64,000 bases of DNA from Deltaproteobacteria bacterium (GCA_024280335.1 JAJRQI010000071.1:1-64000); one strand, 5' to 3'; shown: positions 43,411-52,730, counted from the stretch's first letter. The notes: generated by a model from the sequence alone, not told the origin. Numbers and translations are program-made.

Positions 43411-43431
43411 AAATCAAACGTCGTTTGATTT
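43411..43431. promoter_or_regulatory. Perfect 21-bp inverted repeat upstream of nuoA
   Basis: AAATCAAACG and CGTTTGATTT are perfect 10-base arms around a single T. The size and near-continuous symmetry suit a TetR-like dimer site. It lies about 145 bases upstream of the -35 box. Confidence 0.5.
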
Positions 43432-43552
43432 GAAACCGAACTTCATCGCTGCTATTTTATATAGCAAAACAGGCATTCATCGATTTATCAAAAAGCCAGA
43501 AAAGTGAAGTAATTACGTCATAAATTGCAGCTATTCGACGACCTCTGATTGC

Positions 43553-43568
43553 ATACAGTATACTGTAT
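43553..43568. promoter_or_regulatory. Perfect 16-bp palindrome abutting the nuo -35 box
   Basis: ATACAGTATACTGTAT is fully symmetric and ends seven bases before TTGACA. The central GTATAC is shared by sites of several GntR/FadR-type repressors (family knowledge), so a metabolite-responsive repressor or activator of nuo is plausible. Confidence 0.55.
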
Positions 43569-43575
43569 TTTTTCC

Positions 43576-43604
43576 TTGACATGTTTAGGGGATTATCCTA
43601 ATTT
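43576..43604 (+). promoter_or_regulatory. Sigma-70 promoter of the nuo operon
   Basis: Perfect TTGACA (43576-43581), 17-base spacer, TAATTT (43599-43604). It is the best promoter match in the 403-bp region. Confidence 0.55.
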
Positions 43605-43682
43605 CCGACACGCTGTCGCGCAATCAATATCTTTGCGTCAGCCGTTGACGGTCCAATTTCTTCGATGGAAGGAGCGGGTTTT

Positions 43683-44042
43683 ATGCTGGAAAATTATTTG
43701 CCGGTTATGGTTCTGATCGGCATCGCATTCGCATTTGCAATCGGTTCGGTGGTGATGTCGCGACTGATCGGGCAGAAGAAGCCGAGCGCGGTCAAGTTGG
43801 CGCCTTATGAGTGCGGGATGCCGCTGCTCAGCTCCGTGCAAGAGCGGTTCTCCATCAAGTTTTACATCGTTGCGATGCTCTTTATCCTGTTTGATATTGA
43901 AGCGGTGTTTCTCTATCCCTGGGCGATTATGTTCAAGCGCTTGGGGATTTTTGGTTTCATTGAAATGGGTGTCTTTATTGTCATCCTGCTGGTCGGTTTT
44001 ATCTATGTGTGGAAAAAAGGAGCTCTGGAATGGGAGGAGTAG
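43683..44042 (+). CDS. nuoA: NADH-quinone oxidoreductase subunit A
   Basis: A 119-residue membrane subunit with three helices and the conserved [41 protein letters not shown] region, read here in parts (YECG; FDIE). It lies at the junction of the membrane and peripheral arms. ATG at 43683 with AAGGAG eight bases before it; the frame opens earlier but without a ribosome site. It overlaps nuoB by 13 bases. Confidence 0.95.
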   Translation: MLENYLPVMVLIGIAFAFAIGSVVMSRLIGQKKPSAVKLAPYECGMPLLSSVQERFSIKFYIVAMLFILFDIEAVFLYPWAIMFKRLGIFGFIEMGVFIVILLVGFIYVWKKGALEWEE

Positions 44043-44563
44043 ACCAAACCAAGACCCTCGGCAACGGGTTTGTTACCACCAGCCTTGACAAGTTGGTCAA
44101 CTGGTCAAGGGCAAGTTCTTTGTGGCCGATGACCTTCGGGCTGGCCTGCTGCGCGATCGAAATGATGGCGACCGGTGCGGCTCGTTTTGACCTCGACCGT
44201 ATGGGTGTTCTGTTTCGTGCTTCGCCCCGTCAGGCCGACGTTATCATTATTGCCGGAACCGTTACCAAGAAGATGCTGCCGGTCATCCAGACGGTTTACG
44301 AGCAGATGCCGGAGCCGCGCTACGTTATCGCCATGGGCGCCTGTGCTTCTTCGGGCGGCGTGTTCGATACCTACAGTGTTGTGCAGGGGATTGATGAGTA
44401 CCTGCCGGTTGATGTCTACATCCCCGGCTGTCCGCCCCGCCCGGAAGGTCTTCTTTATGGCTTGATGAAGCTGCAAGAGAAGATTAAGGCAGAAAGAAAT
44501 ACCTTTGGTGCCGCTATCGGTGTCGGTGACGTGGTCCAGCCGACCATGGCCTCCAGCGTTTAG
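44030..44563 (+). CDS. nuoB: NADH-quinone oxidoreductase subunit B
   Basis: A 177-residue subunit carrying cluster N2, the last iron-sulfur centre before quinone. The ligands are the adjacent Cys pair in [11 protein letters not shown], the Cys in MGACASSGG and the one in PGCPPRPEG. The ATG at 44030 lies within the end of nuoA (ATGGGAGGAG); an upstream ATG at 44009 would extend it into nuoA without homology. Confidence 0.96.
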   Translation: MGGVDQTKTLGNGFVTTSLDKLVNWSRASSLWPMTFGLACCAIEMMATGAARFDLDRMGVLFRASPRQADVIIIAGTVTKKMLPVIQTVYEQMPEPRYVIAMGACASSGGVFDTYSVVQGIDEYLPVDVYIPGCPPRPEGLLYGLMKLQEKIKAERNTFGAAIGVGDVVQPTMASSV

Positions 44564-44578
44564 GACAGGGACAAAACA

Positions 44579-45061
44579 ATGAGCGATCAAGCAATTGTTG
44601 AAAAGCTGAAAGCAAAGTTTTCCGCGGCTGTGCTGGAGGTTGTCGAGTACCGTGGTGAAACCACCGTGACGATGGCCAAGGAGCCGATCGTCGAGATCTG
44701 CATCTTCATGCGTGATGAATGTGGTTACAACCTGCTGACCGACCTCTGTGGTGTCGACTACCTCGGCAAGACGCCTCGCTTTATGGTGGTCTATAACCTC
44801 TACAACATCGCAACCAAGCAGCGCCTGCGGATCAAGGTGCCGGTTGAAGAGCAGGATGCCACGGTTGATACCGTCAGTACTGTCTGGGGAACCGCCAACT
44901 GGCATGAACGTGAATGCTGGGATTTACTGGGGATCAGCTTCAACGGTCATCCCGACCTGCGCCGCATCCTGATGCCTGCCGACTGGGAAGGCTACCCGTT
45001 GCGTAAGGATTATCCTCTGCAGGGTCCTGACCGTGAGCCCTATCAGGGTCGTCTTTCCTGA
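44579..45061 (+). CDS. nuoC: NADH-quinone oxidoreductase subunit C
   Basis: A 160-residue subunit of the connecting part, with LTDLCGVDYLGKTPRFMVVYNLY, STVWGTANWHERECWDLLGISFNGHPDLRRILMP in pieces, and RKDYPLQG. It is separate from nuoD, unlike the NuoCD fusion of enteric bacteria. It sits 15 bases after nuoB. Confidence 0.95.
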   Translation: MSDQAIVEKLKAKFSAAVLEVVEYRGETTVTMAKEPIVEICIFMRDECGYNLLTDLCGVDYLGKTPRFMVVYNLYNIATKQRLRIKVPVEEQDATVDTVSTVWGTANWHERECWDLLGISFNGHPDLRRILMPADWEGYPLRKDYPLQGPDREPYQGRLS

Positions 45062-45100
45062 TTGACGCGATAACAATTCCTTCACTGGACGAGGCATAAC

Positions 45101-46282
45101 ATGGCAGTTAAATCCGAAACAATGACCATCAATATGGGACCCCAGCACCCGTCTACGCACGGTGTGCTGCAGCTGATCCTGGAGCTTGATGGTGAGATTG
45201 TCAGAAAGGCAACCCCGCATATCGGTTTCCTGCATCGTGGCACCGAAAAGCTTTCGGAATACCGGACCTACCATCAGATCATTCCGTTGACCGACCGGCT
45301 CGATTACCTGGCGCCGATGAGCAACAATCTCGGTTACGTGCTAGCGGTCGAAAAGCTGCTCGGTATTACCGATCAGATTCCCGAGCGTGCCGAGCAGATC
45401 CGCGTTCTCCTGACCGAGCTGACCCGCCTCAAGAGCCATCTGGTCTGGTTGGCCTGTCACGCGCTTGATATCGGTGCGATGACGGTTTTTCTCTACTGTT
45501 TCCGTGAGCGGGAAGAGATTACCGATATTTATGAAAAGGTTTCCGGCGCCCGGATGACCAGCAACTATTTCCGCGTCGGCGGTCTTTCTGAAGACCTGCC
45601 GGACGGCCTGGAGCAGGAGATCCGTGCCTTTGCCGAATCGATGCCCGGCCATGTCGAGACCTACGAAGGTTTGCTGACCGGCAACAAAATCTGGCAGCTG
45701 CGGACCCAGGGTGTCGGTCATATCAGTGCTGAGGCGGCGATCGATATCGGTATTACCGGTCCGGCATTGCGCGCTTCCGGTGTTGACTGGGATCTGCGTC
45801 GCGACAATCCTTACTCCGGCTACGAAAATTATGATTTCGAAGTTCCCGTCCGGCAAGAGGGTGATACCTTTGCCCGTTACAAGTGCCGTCTCGACGAGAT
45901 GATTCAGTCCAGCCGGATTATCCTGCAGGCACTCGATAAGTTGAAGCCCGGCCCGATTCTGGCCGACTGCCCGAAGGTCTGTCTGCCGCCGAAAAAGGAT
46001 GTCGTCAATACCATCGAAGGGTTGATCCATCATTTCAAGATTGTCACCGAAGGGTTTTCGCCGGAACCGGGCGAGATCTACCAGGGGATTGAAGCGCCCA
46101 AGGGTGAGCTTGGCTACTATCTGGTCTCTGACGGCTCGCCGATGCCGGTGAGGATGAAGATTCGTCCGCCATCCTTTGTCAATCTGCAGGGTCTGCCGCA
46201 GATGGTAGAAGGGAAACTGCTGGCTGACGTTATTGCTGTTATCGGTACGCTCGATATCGTTCTCGGTGAAATCGACCGTTAA
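45101..46282 (+). CDS. nuoD: NADH-quinone oxidoreductase subunit D
   Basis: A 393-residue subunit related to the large subunit of NiFe hydrogenase and forming the quinone pocket with NuoB. Marks are MGPQHPSTHGVLQLILELDGE, HIGFLHRGTEKL, TDRLDYLAPMSNNLGY, GALDIG-type ALDIGAMTVFLYCFRERE and EAPKGELGYYLVSDGS. The ending LADVIAVIGTLDIVLGEIDR is typical, so the gene is complete. Confidence 0.96.
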   Translation: MAVKSETMTINMGPQHPSTHGVLQLILELDGEIVRKATPHIGFLHRGTEKLSEYRTYHQIIPLTDRLDYLAPMSNNLGYVLAVEKLLGITDQIPERAEQIRVLLTELTRLKSHLVWLACHALDIGAMTVFLYCFREREEITDIYEKVSGARMTSNYFRVGGLSEDLPDGLEQEIRAFAESMPGHVETYEGLLTGNKIWQLRTQGVGHISAEAAIDIGITGPALRASGVDWDLRRDNPYSGYENYDFEVPVRQEGDTFARYKCRLDEMIQSSRIILQALDKLKPGPILADCPKVCLPPKKDVVNTIEGLIHHFKIVTEGFSPEPGEIYQGIEAPKGELGYYLVSDGSPMPVRMKIRPPSFVNLQGLPQMVEGKLLADVIAVIGTLDIVLGEIDR

Positions 46283-46315
46283 TGCTCAAGTAAGTGATGG
46301 GATAAAGAGGACATC

Positions 46316-46825
46316 ATGACGGAAACCGCAGAGCAGGTAGAAGAAACGGCTGTCGAGGAAGAGATCGACCTGACAGCTGCCAATAAAATACTGGATAAAT
46401 ACCAGGACATGCACGGTGCGTTGATGCCGGTGTTGCAGGCGATTCAGGAGGAGTACGGCTATATTCCTGAACCGACCGTATTCTTGGTCGCTGAACGGCT
46501 GAATGTCTATTCCAGTCAAATCTACGGGGTGTTGACGTTTTACGCCCAGTTCCATTTAAAACCACGTGGTAAGTACATTATTCGTGTCTGTATGGGAACG
46601 GCCTGCCATGTCAAAGGGGCTGGTCGGATCGGTGATACCGTCAAGGAACGACTCGGTATCGGTCACGCAGAAACCACTGAAGACCTTTTGTTTACGGCTG
46701 AATATGTAGCCTGTATCGGTGCCTGCGGCATGGCCCCGGTCATCATGGTTAATGACGCGACCTACGGAAGCATCACCGTTCAGAAGACGGACGAGGTCAT
46801 CGAAAAATACAAGGCAATTGGCTGA
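46316..46825 (+). CDS. nuoE: NADH-quinone oxidoreductase subunit E
   Basis: A 169-residue [2Fe-2S] protein (cluster N1a). The ligands are the two Cys of CMGTACHVKGA and those of ACIGACGMAPV. The helical part LMPVLQAIQEEYGYIPEPTVFLVAERLNVYSSQIYGVLTFYAQF precedes them. The first 20 residues are acidic. It belongs to the NADH-oxidising module with NuoF and NuoG. Confidence 0.95.
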   Translation: MTETAEQVEETAVEEEIDLTAANKILDKYQDMHGALMPVLQAIQEEYGYIPEPTVFLVAERLNVYSSQIYGVLTFYAQFHLKPRGKYIIRVCMGTACHVKGAGRIGDTVKERLGIGHAETTEDLLFTAEYVACIGACGMAPVIMVNDATYGSITVQKTDEVIEKYKAIG

Positions 46826-46861
46826 TTTTGCCACACCCGTACCAGGCATCGAGGATGGTTT

Positions 46862-48643
46862 ATGGCCGAAAGTGCTGAAAAGCTAAAAATTCTGATCTGT
46901 ACAGGAACTGGCGGACTGGCCTCGGGGGCAGGGGATGTTTCTGCCGCCTTTGAGAGCGAATTCGTAAAACAGGGCGTCGAAGCCAGCGTCGGCAAGCGCT
47001 GTGAAGTCATCGGCACCGGTTGTCGCGGACTCTGTGCCAATGACGTGCTGGTCGACGTTTGCGTTCCCGGTCAGGATCCCGTGACTTATGATTTTGTGAC
47101 TCCGGAACTGGTTCCGCAGATCGTCCAGGAACATATCCTCGGTGATGGGCCGATCGCGAAAAAGGTCGCCGGACCCTATTATGGAAAGTTTCTGGAAAAG
47201 CAGCAGCGGATCATCTTTTCCCGTTGCGGGACCGTTGATGCCGAATCTCTGGATGATTTCATTGCCCACGAGGGATTCAAGGGGATCAAGACGGCGGTCG
47301 GCATGACCCAGGACGAGGTCATCGCCGAAGTGAAAAAGTCTGGCCTGCGCGGCCGTGGTGGCGGTGGCTTCCCGACCGGACTCAAGTGGTCTTTTGCCAA
47401 AGGTTCTCCGGGAGATCATAAATATCTGATCTGCAACGCTGATGAGGGTGATCCAGGCGCATTTATGGATCGCTCGATTCTCGAAGGCGATCCCTACGGC
47501 TTGATCGAAGGTCTGATGATCGGCGCCTATGCCATCGGCTGCAAGTTTGCCTATGTTTATGTTCGCGCTGAGTACCCGCTGGCGATCAAACGCCTGCAGA
47601 TGGCGATCGATACCTGTTACGAAAAAGGTATCCTCGGCAAGGACTGCATGGGGTTCGGATTTGATCTCGATATGCGCATCAAGGCCGGTGCCGGTGCCTT
47701 TGTCTGCGGCGAGGAGACGGCACTGATGGCCTCGATCGAAGGTCATCGCGGTATGTCCCGCCCCCGCCCGCCGTTCCCGGCGGTGCGTGGTCTCTGGGGC
47801 AAGCCGACCAACATCAACAACGTTGAGACCTTCGCCAACGTCGCTTATATCTTTTATAACGGCGCTGATTGGTACAACTCCATCGGCACCGAAGGGACCA
47901 AGGGAACCAAGATCTTTGCGCTGACCGGCAAGGTCAAGCACACCGGTCTGGTGGAGGTTCCCGCCGGTACGACGATCAAAGAAGTCATTTACGATGTCTG
48001 CGGCGGAATCGAAAACAACCGTAAGTTCAAGGCGGTTCAGGCCGGTGGTCCTTCGGGGGGGTGTTTGCCCGCCGATGCGATCGAGACCGAGGTCGATTAC
48101 GATTCGCTGATCAAGGCCGGGGCGATGATGGGTTCCGGTGGCTTGGTAGTGATGGACGAAACCACCTGCATGGTCGATATCGCGCGTTTTTTCCTGAACT
48201 TTACCCGGGTCGAGTCCTGCGGAAAGTGTATTCCCTGCCGCATCGGGCTGAAGATCATGCTCGAAATCCTGGAGCGGATCACCGAGGGGAAGGGGCGCGA
48301 AGGCGATATCGAAATGCTCCAAGATATGGCCTATGACATCAAGAAGAGCTCGCTCTGCGGACTTGGCCAGACCGCGCCGAATCCGGTACTTTCGACGATT
48401 CGTTACTTCCGTCATGAGTATGAGACCCACATCAAGAGCGGTGAGTGCCCTTCACACTCCTGTAAGCCGTTGCTGCATTTTCGCGTCATTGAAGATAAAT
48501 GCAAGAAGTGTGGAATCTGCCCGCGGGTCTGCCCGGTAGATGCAATCGAATGGGAAAAAGGCAAGGTGGCTTATATCGATCTCGAGAAGTGTACCAAGTG
48601 TACCTCTTGTTACGACGCCTGCCGCTTCATGGCTATTGATTAG
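46862..48643 (+). CDS. nuoF: NADH-quinone oxidoreductase subunit F with extra N- and C-terminal Fe-S domains
   Basis: A 593-residue protein, about 150 longer than E. coli NuoF. An N-terminal thioredoxin-like [2Fe-2S]-type domain (residues 1-95, with ILICTGTGGLASGAG and GTGCRGLC) comes first. The core has the FMN/NAD region RGRGGGGFPTGLKW, CNADEGDPGAFMDR and the N3 ligands ESCGKCIPCRIG with a later Cys in SLCGLGQ. A C-terminal 2[4Fe-4S] ferredoxin domain follows (KCKKCGICPRVCPVDAI, KCTKCTSCYDACRF). This plan resembles NAD(P)-linked hydrogenase and HndC-type subunits and may let the enzyme use ferredoxin-like carriers as well as NADH. Confidence 0.94.
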   Translation: MAESAEKLKILICTGTGGLASGAGDVSAAFESEFVKQGVEASVGKRCEVIGTGCRGLCANDVLVDVCVPGQDPVTYDFVTPELVPQIVQEHILGDGPIAKKVAGPYYGKFLEKQQRIIFSRCGTVDAESLDDFIAHEGFKGIKTAVGMTQDEVIAEVKKSGLRGRGGGGFPTGLKWSFAKGSPGDHKYLICNADEGDPGAFMDRSILEGDPYGLIEGLMIGAYAIGCKFAYVYVRAEYPLAIKRLQMAIDTCYEKGILGKDCMGFGFDLDMRIKAGAGAFVCGEETALMASIEGHRGMSRPRPPFPAVRGLWGKPTNINNVETFANVAYIFYNGADWYNSIGTEGTKGTKIFALTGKVKHTGLVEVPAGTTIKEVIYDVCGGIENNRKFKAVQAGGPSGGCLPADAIETEVDYDSLIKAGAMMGSGGLVVMDETTCMVDIARFFLNFTRVESCGKCIPCRIGLKIMLEILERITEGKGREGDIEMLQDMAYDIKKSSLCGLGQTAPNPVLSTIRYFRHEYETHIKSGECPSHSCKPLLHFRVIEDKCKKCGICPRVCPVDAIEWEKGKVAYIDLEKCTKCTSCYDACRFMAID

Positions 48644-48679
48644 TCGCACTTACTGTCTTTGAGTTGATACGAGGTTGAG

Positions 48680-51151
48680 ATGGTTAATCTTACGATTGAC
48701 GGAAAACAGATAACAGTCAGCAAAAAGGCCACCATTTACGAGGCGGCTAAAGAGGCAGGCGTTCATATTCCGGTGCTTTGCTACGCGAAAAAGCTTCTTC
48801 CCTACGGTGCCTGTCGTATCTGTCTGGTTGAAGTCGAGCAGATGAAAGGCCGCCTGATCCCTTCCTGTACGACTCCGGTCACCGAAGGGATGGTGGTCAA
48901 CAGTATCTCCGACGAGATCCGCAAGGTCCGCAAGACGGTACTTGAGTTTTTGCTGGTCAACCATGTGGTCGAATGTCCGGTCTGCGACAAGGGCGGAGAG
49001 TGTGATCTGCAGGATCTGACCTACGAATATGAAGTTGTCACCAACCGCTTTGAGGGTGAGAAGTTCGATCTGCCGACTGATGAGATCAACCCGTTGATCG
49101 AACGCAACATGAATCGTTGTGTGCTCTGCGGTAAATGTGTCCGGGTTTGCGACGAGATCGTCGGTTACGGTTCCTACTCCTTTATCAATCGCGGCTTTGA
49201 AACCAAAATCGCCACCGCCTTTGATCGTGGGTTGAATTGTGAATTCTGCGGTCAATGTGTCTCGATGTGTCCGGTCGGTGCCATTTTGCCGCGCCCCTTC
49301 AAGTTCAAGGCGCGTCCCTGGCAGCTCAAGGAAGTCGATTCGGTCTGCGGCTACTGCGGCAACGGTTGTACGGTAACGTTCGGCACTAAGGATAACGAGG
49401 TACAGACTATCCGTTTTAACGATAAAAATGGTGTTAATGACGGCAACCTCTGTATTCGCGGCCGTTTCGGCATCTCTTATGTCAATAGCGATAAGCGTTT
49501 GACCCGACCGCTGGTGCGCAGAAACGGACATCTGACTGAAACCAGTTGGGATGATGCCATCCAGGTTGCGGTAGCAGGGCTTAAAGCTGCCGGTGATAAG
49601 CTGGGGGTCATTTCGGGAGCTCGGCTGACCAACGAGGAACTTTTCCTGGTCAAACAGCTGGCTAAAACGCTCGGTACCGAGAACCTCGATCACTCCGGCG
49701 GCGAATGTTACAAAGGTGTTACCGAAGGTCTCAAGGAAACACTCGGGATTCAAGCTTCTACCGGAACCTTCCCGCAGGTGGAACACTGTGATGCTATCCT
49801 TTCGATCCGTTCCGATTTCTACGAAACCCATCCGGTCTTCGGCATGGTTGTCAATCAGGCGGTTCGGAACAATGAGGCAAAGCTGACGGTTATTGCCGAT
49901 AAGCGTGGAAAATTTACCAAGCTGCCGAATGCCAGGACCCTGCTGCATAAGCCGGGTCTGGAGTTGAACATCCTGAATGCCATCTGTTCAGTTCTGCTGG
50001 ATGAAGGCTTGGCCAAGACCGACGGCATCGAGGGGTTGAATGAACTCAAGGATGCGCTTAAAGATTACTCGGCGGATGCCGTTGCTGCTGCGACCGGTGT
50101 CGGGGCAGATGCGATCAAGCAGGCAGCGCGCGAACTGGCCCAGGCCGACAATGCCGCCATCCTGCTCGCTTACGGCCTGCCGTACACCGCCTATAGCAAG
50201 GAACTCGGCACTGCGGCTGCCAACTTGGCGCTGTTGACCGGGATTGCCGGTCGCCCGGGTTCCGGACTCTATCTCTGCGGTGAAAAAGCCAACAGCCAGG
50301 GTGCTGTCGACCTGTCGATCCTGCCGGGTGAAAAAGGACTCGGAGCCCAACAGATGCTGGCAGCTGCCGGAACCGGTGAGCTGAAAGCACTCTACCTGAT
50401 CGGCGAGGATCCACTGACCTCCTATCCGGATCGTGCGCTGGTTGAGAAAGCACTGGAGGCTTCCTTTCTGGTGGTTCAGGATCTGTTCCTTTCGCCGACC
50501 GCCCAGAAGGCCGATGTGGTCTTCCCGGCCACCTCCTTCGCGGAAAAAGACGGTACCTTTACCAACGCCGAGCGGCGGATCCAGCGCTTGCGTGTCGGAA
50601 TCACTCCGCCGGGTGAAGCCAGAACCGATTTTGCCATCCTGCAGCAACTGATTCAGGAGTTCGGCGGCCAGGCTCCGGCAACTTCCGCTGAGGCGTTTGC
50701 GGCACTGGCAGCTGAGACCCCCGGCTACGAGATGGTCAGTCTGGAGATGCTCGGTCCACAAGGTTATGTCTGGGGCGGCGATATCCTGCAGCCGGAAAGC
50801 AAAAAGCTGCTGCCGGTTGCCGGTGCTGTTGCGGTCGATGGCGACTACCAGCTGCTGGTCGGAAGCAGCCTGTATCACAGCGGTACTGTTTCGACCGGCG
50901 CCAAAGGCCCGATGGCGGTTGTTTCCGAGCCCTATATTGAACTCGGGCGTGAAGATGCCGCCGCGCTTAAGCTCGTGGACGGTGATCTGCTCAAGCTGAA
51001 AGCGGCGGCAGGTGAAATTCAGGCCAAGGTCAAGGTCGATCGGCGTTTGCCGAAGGGGGTTCTGTTTACCCCTTATCACTTCTCACAACTGGAATTGAAC
51101 CGGATCTATCGTGGGCAGGCGGCCATCGCGGTGGAACCTGTCAAGCAATAA
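48680..51151 (+). CDS. nuoG: NADH-quinone oxidoreductase subunit G
   Basis: An 823-residue subunit. In order: a [2Fe-2S] domain (CYAKKLLPYGACRICLVE, IPSCTTP), the His-Cys cluster (HVVECPVCDKGGECDLQD), two [4Fe-4S] sets (CVLCGKCVRVCDE; CEFCGQCVSMCPVGAI), a molybdopterin-protein-like domain starting with an N7-type site (VCGYCGNGCTVTFG ... NLCIRGRFG) and a C-terminal formate-dehydrogenase-like tail (LPKGVLFTPYHF). It carries electrons from NuoF to NuoI/NuoB. No molybdenum cofactor is expected in complex I. Confidence 0.95.
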   Translation: MVNLTIDGKQITVSKKATIYEAAKEAGVHIPVLCYAKKLLPYGACRICLVEVEQMKGRLIPSCTTPVTEGMVVNSISDEIRKVRKTVLEFLLVNHVVECPVCDKGGECDLQDLTYEYEVVTNRFEGEKFDLPTDEINPLIERNMNRCVLCGKCVRVCDEIVGYGSYSFINRGFETKIATAFDRGLNCEFCGQCVSMCPVGAILPRPFKFKARPWQLKEVDSVCGYCGNGCTVTFGTKDNEVQTIRFNDKNGVNDGNLCIRGRFGISYVNSDKRLTRPLVRRNGHLTETSWDDAIQVAVAGLKAAGDKLGVISGARLTNEELFLVKQLAKTLGTENLDHSGGECYKGVTEGLKETLGIQASTGTFPQVEHCDAILSIRSDFYETHPVFGMVVNQAVRNNEAKLTVIADKRGKFTKLPNARTLLHKPGLELNILNAICSVLLDEGLAKTDGIEGLNELKDALKDYSADAVAAATGVGADAIKQAARELAQADNAAILLAYGLPYTAYSKELGTAAANLALLTGIAGRPGSGLYLCGEKANSQGAVDLSILPGEKGLGAQQMLAAAGTGELKALYLIGEDPLTSYPDRALVEKALEASFLVVQDLFLSPTAQKADVVFPATSFAEKDGTFTNAERRIQRLRVGITPPGEARTDFAILQQLIQEFGGQAPATSAEAFAALAAETPGYEMVSLEMLGPQGYVWGGDILQPESKKLLPVAGAVAVDGDYQLLVGSSLYHSGTVSTGAKGPMAVVSEPYIELGREDAAALKLVDGDLLKLKAAAGEIQAKVKVDRRLPKGVLFTPYHFSQLELNRIYRGQAAIAVEPVKQ

Positions 51152-51227
51152 TCTTTATTGGATTGTCGGTAACTTTTACCGACTGAATACGGCAGCAATG
51201 CCATAGACTTTAAGGAAGAGGATGGTC

Positions 51228-52289
51228 ATGACGCCAGAGGTTTTGACACTCTCAAACAGCCCCTTGCTTTTCACCGCAGCAATGCTGGCGAAAATTTTGG
51301 TGGCTTTCACTGTGACGATTCTGATCGTGGCGTATGCGACCTGGGTTGAGCGTAAGGTTATCGGCCGTATGCAGACCCGTATGGGGCCGACAATGACCGG
51401 TCCCAAAGGGTTGTTGCAGCCGATTGCCGATGGACTGAAGCTGTTTTTCAAGGAAGACATCATTCCGGCAGAGGCGCACACGTTTGCCTTTATTCTGGCG
51501 CCGATGATGATTCTTGCCCCGGCATTCATCTCGATTGCGGTCATTCCTTTCGGCGGCGACATCCAGTACACCTACGACGGTGTGACGTACCTGATCCCGT
51601 TGCAGGTCACCGACCTTAATATCGGGATTCTTTTCATCCTGGCAATGGCCGGGCTGGGTGTCTACGGTATCGTTCTTGCCGGTCTGGCATCGAACAGCAA
51701 GTACTCGCTGCTGGGAGGTATTCGCTCGACAGCACAGATGATCTCCTACGAATTGGCCGCAGGCCTGTCGATTGTGGCGATTTTCATGCTCTCCGAATCT
51801 CTCAGTTTGCGTGATATCGTTGCCGCTCAGCAGGGCCCGCTCTGGGGCTTGGAGGCACTTAGCTTTCTCCCGAACTGGTATGTTTTTACCCAACCGCTGG
51901 CTTTCGGTCTGTTTGTCATCAGCGGCATGGCTGAAATCAACCGGACTCCGTTCGACCTGCCGGAAGCTGAGACCGAGCTGGTTTCCGGTTTCTGTACCGA
52001 ATACTCTTCTATGAAGTACGCTCTCTTTTTCATGGCCGAGTATGCGAACATGGTCACCGTCTCTGCTATCGGTGCCACCCTGTTTCTGGGCGGTTGGGCC
52101 GGCCCGTTCTACAGCCCCATCAACTTTTTGATCAAAGTTTTCGCGGCGATGTTCTTTATGATCTGGATTCGGGCAACCTTCCCCCGCTTCCGTTATGACC
52201 AGCTGATGACCTTGGGCTGGAAAATCCTGCTCCCCCTGGCGCTGGCGAACATTGTCTTCACGGGTGTTGCAGTTATTCTCTGGCAGTAA
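51228..52289 (+). CDS. nuoH: NADH-quinone oxidoreductase subunit H
   Basis: A 353-residue membrane subunit at the quinone-binding junction. Marks are WVERKVIGRMQTRMGP, GLLQPIADGLKLFFKEDIIP, GGIRSTAQMISYELAAGLSI, EINRTPFDLPEAETELVSGF and IRATFPRFRYDQLMTLGWK. The ATG at 51228 is preferred to 51222 because AGGAAGAGG ends seven bases before it. Confidence 0.95.
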   Translation: MTPEVLTLSNSPLLFTAAMLAKILVAFTVTILIVAYATWVERKVIGRMQTRMGPTMTGPKGLLQPIADGLKLFFKEDIIPAEAHTFAFILAPMMILAPAFISIAVIPFGGDIQYTYDGVTYLIPLQVTDLNIGILFILAMAGLGVYGIVLAGLASNSKYSLLGGIRSTAQMISYELAAGLSIVAIFMLSESLSLRDIVAAQQGPLWGLEALSFLPNWYVFTQPLAFGLFVISGMAEINRTPFDLPEAETELVSGFCTEYSSMKYALFFMAEYANMVTVSAIGATLFLGGWAGPFYSPINFLIKVFAAMFFMIWIRATFPRFRYDQLMTLGWKILLPLALANIVFTGVAVILWQ

Positions 52290-52314
52290 CCACCAAGTTG
52301 CGTAGAGGATAGAT

Positions 52315-52713
52315 ATGTTTAAAGAGTTTGCCAAAGGCCTGAGTATTACGTTGAAGCATTTGTTGCCCGGGAACTGCACTACGGTTCAGTATCCGCAGCA
52401 GAAGCTGGAAATGTCGCCCCGCTTCCGTGGCTTGCATCGCCTGGTTCCGACCCAGACCCGTGAAAAATGCGTGGCCTGCTATCTCTGTCCGACCGTGTGC
52501 CCTGCCAAGTGCATCACCGTTGAGTCGGCTGAGAACGAAGCTGGTGAAAAGTACCCGAAAGTTTATAAGATCGACCTGTTACGCTGCATTTTCTGCGGCT
52601 ACTGCGTGGAAGCCTGCCCGGTGGAAGCGATTGAGATGACCGATGCTTACGAATTGGCCAACTACAAGCGGGACGATTTCAACTTCGAAAAAGAACGTCT
52701 TCTAAAGTCGTAA
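52315..52713 (+). CDS. nuoI: NADH-quinone oxidoreductase subunit I
   Basis: A 132-residue ferredoxin-like subunit with two [4Fe-4S] sites: CVACYLCPTVCPAKCITVE and CIFCGYCVEACPVEAIEMTDAYELANY. It passes electrons to N2 of NuoB. The N-terminal amphipathic part (SITLKHLLPGN) packs against the membrane arm. Confidence 0.96.
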   Translation: MFKEFAKGLSITLKHLLPGNCTTVQYPQQKLEMSPRFRGLHRLVPTQTREKCVACYLCPTVCPAKCITVESAENEAGEKYPKVYKIDLLRCIFCGYCVEACPVEAIEMTDAYELANYKRDDFNFEKERLLKS

Positions 52714-52730
52714 AAAGGAGCAGCGAATTC

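Larger units (their letters stand above)
43280..43682. other. 403-bp AT-rich regulatory region upstream of the nuo operon
   Basis: No gene is seen. The base composition drops well below that of the neighbours. It holds the 21-bp palindrome at 43411-43431, a 6-bp-stem hairpin TGCTAT/ATAGCA at 43450-43466, the 16-bp palindrome at 43553-43568 and a sigma-70-like promoter at 43576-43604. The long untranslated stretch of 78 bases between -10 and nuoA includes the ribosome site AAGGAG. A short inverted repeat GAGTT/AACTC lies near 43360. Confidence 0.7.

Noticed and set aside
43553-43568. The nuo palindrome as a LexA (SOS) box
   Set aside because: A LexA box is CTG-N10-CAG; here the half sites are reversed (ACAG...CTGT) and the spacing is wrong.
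46883-48430. A 515-codon minus-strand open frame
   Set aside because: Antisense to nuoF, no recognisable domain, and nuoF is unmistakable on the other strand.
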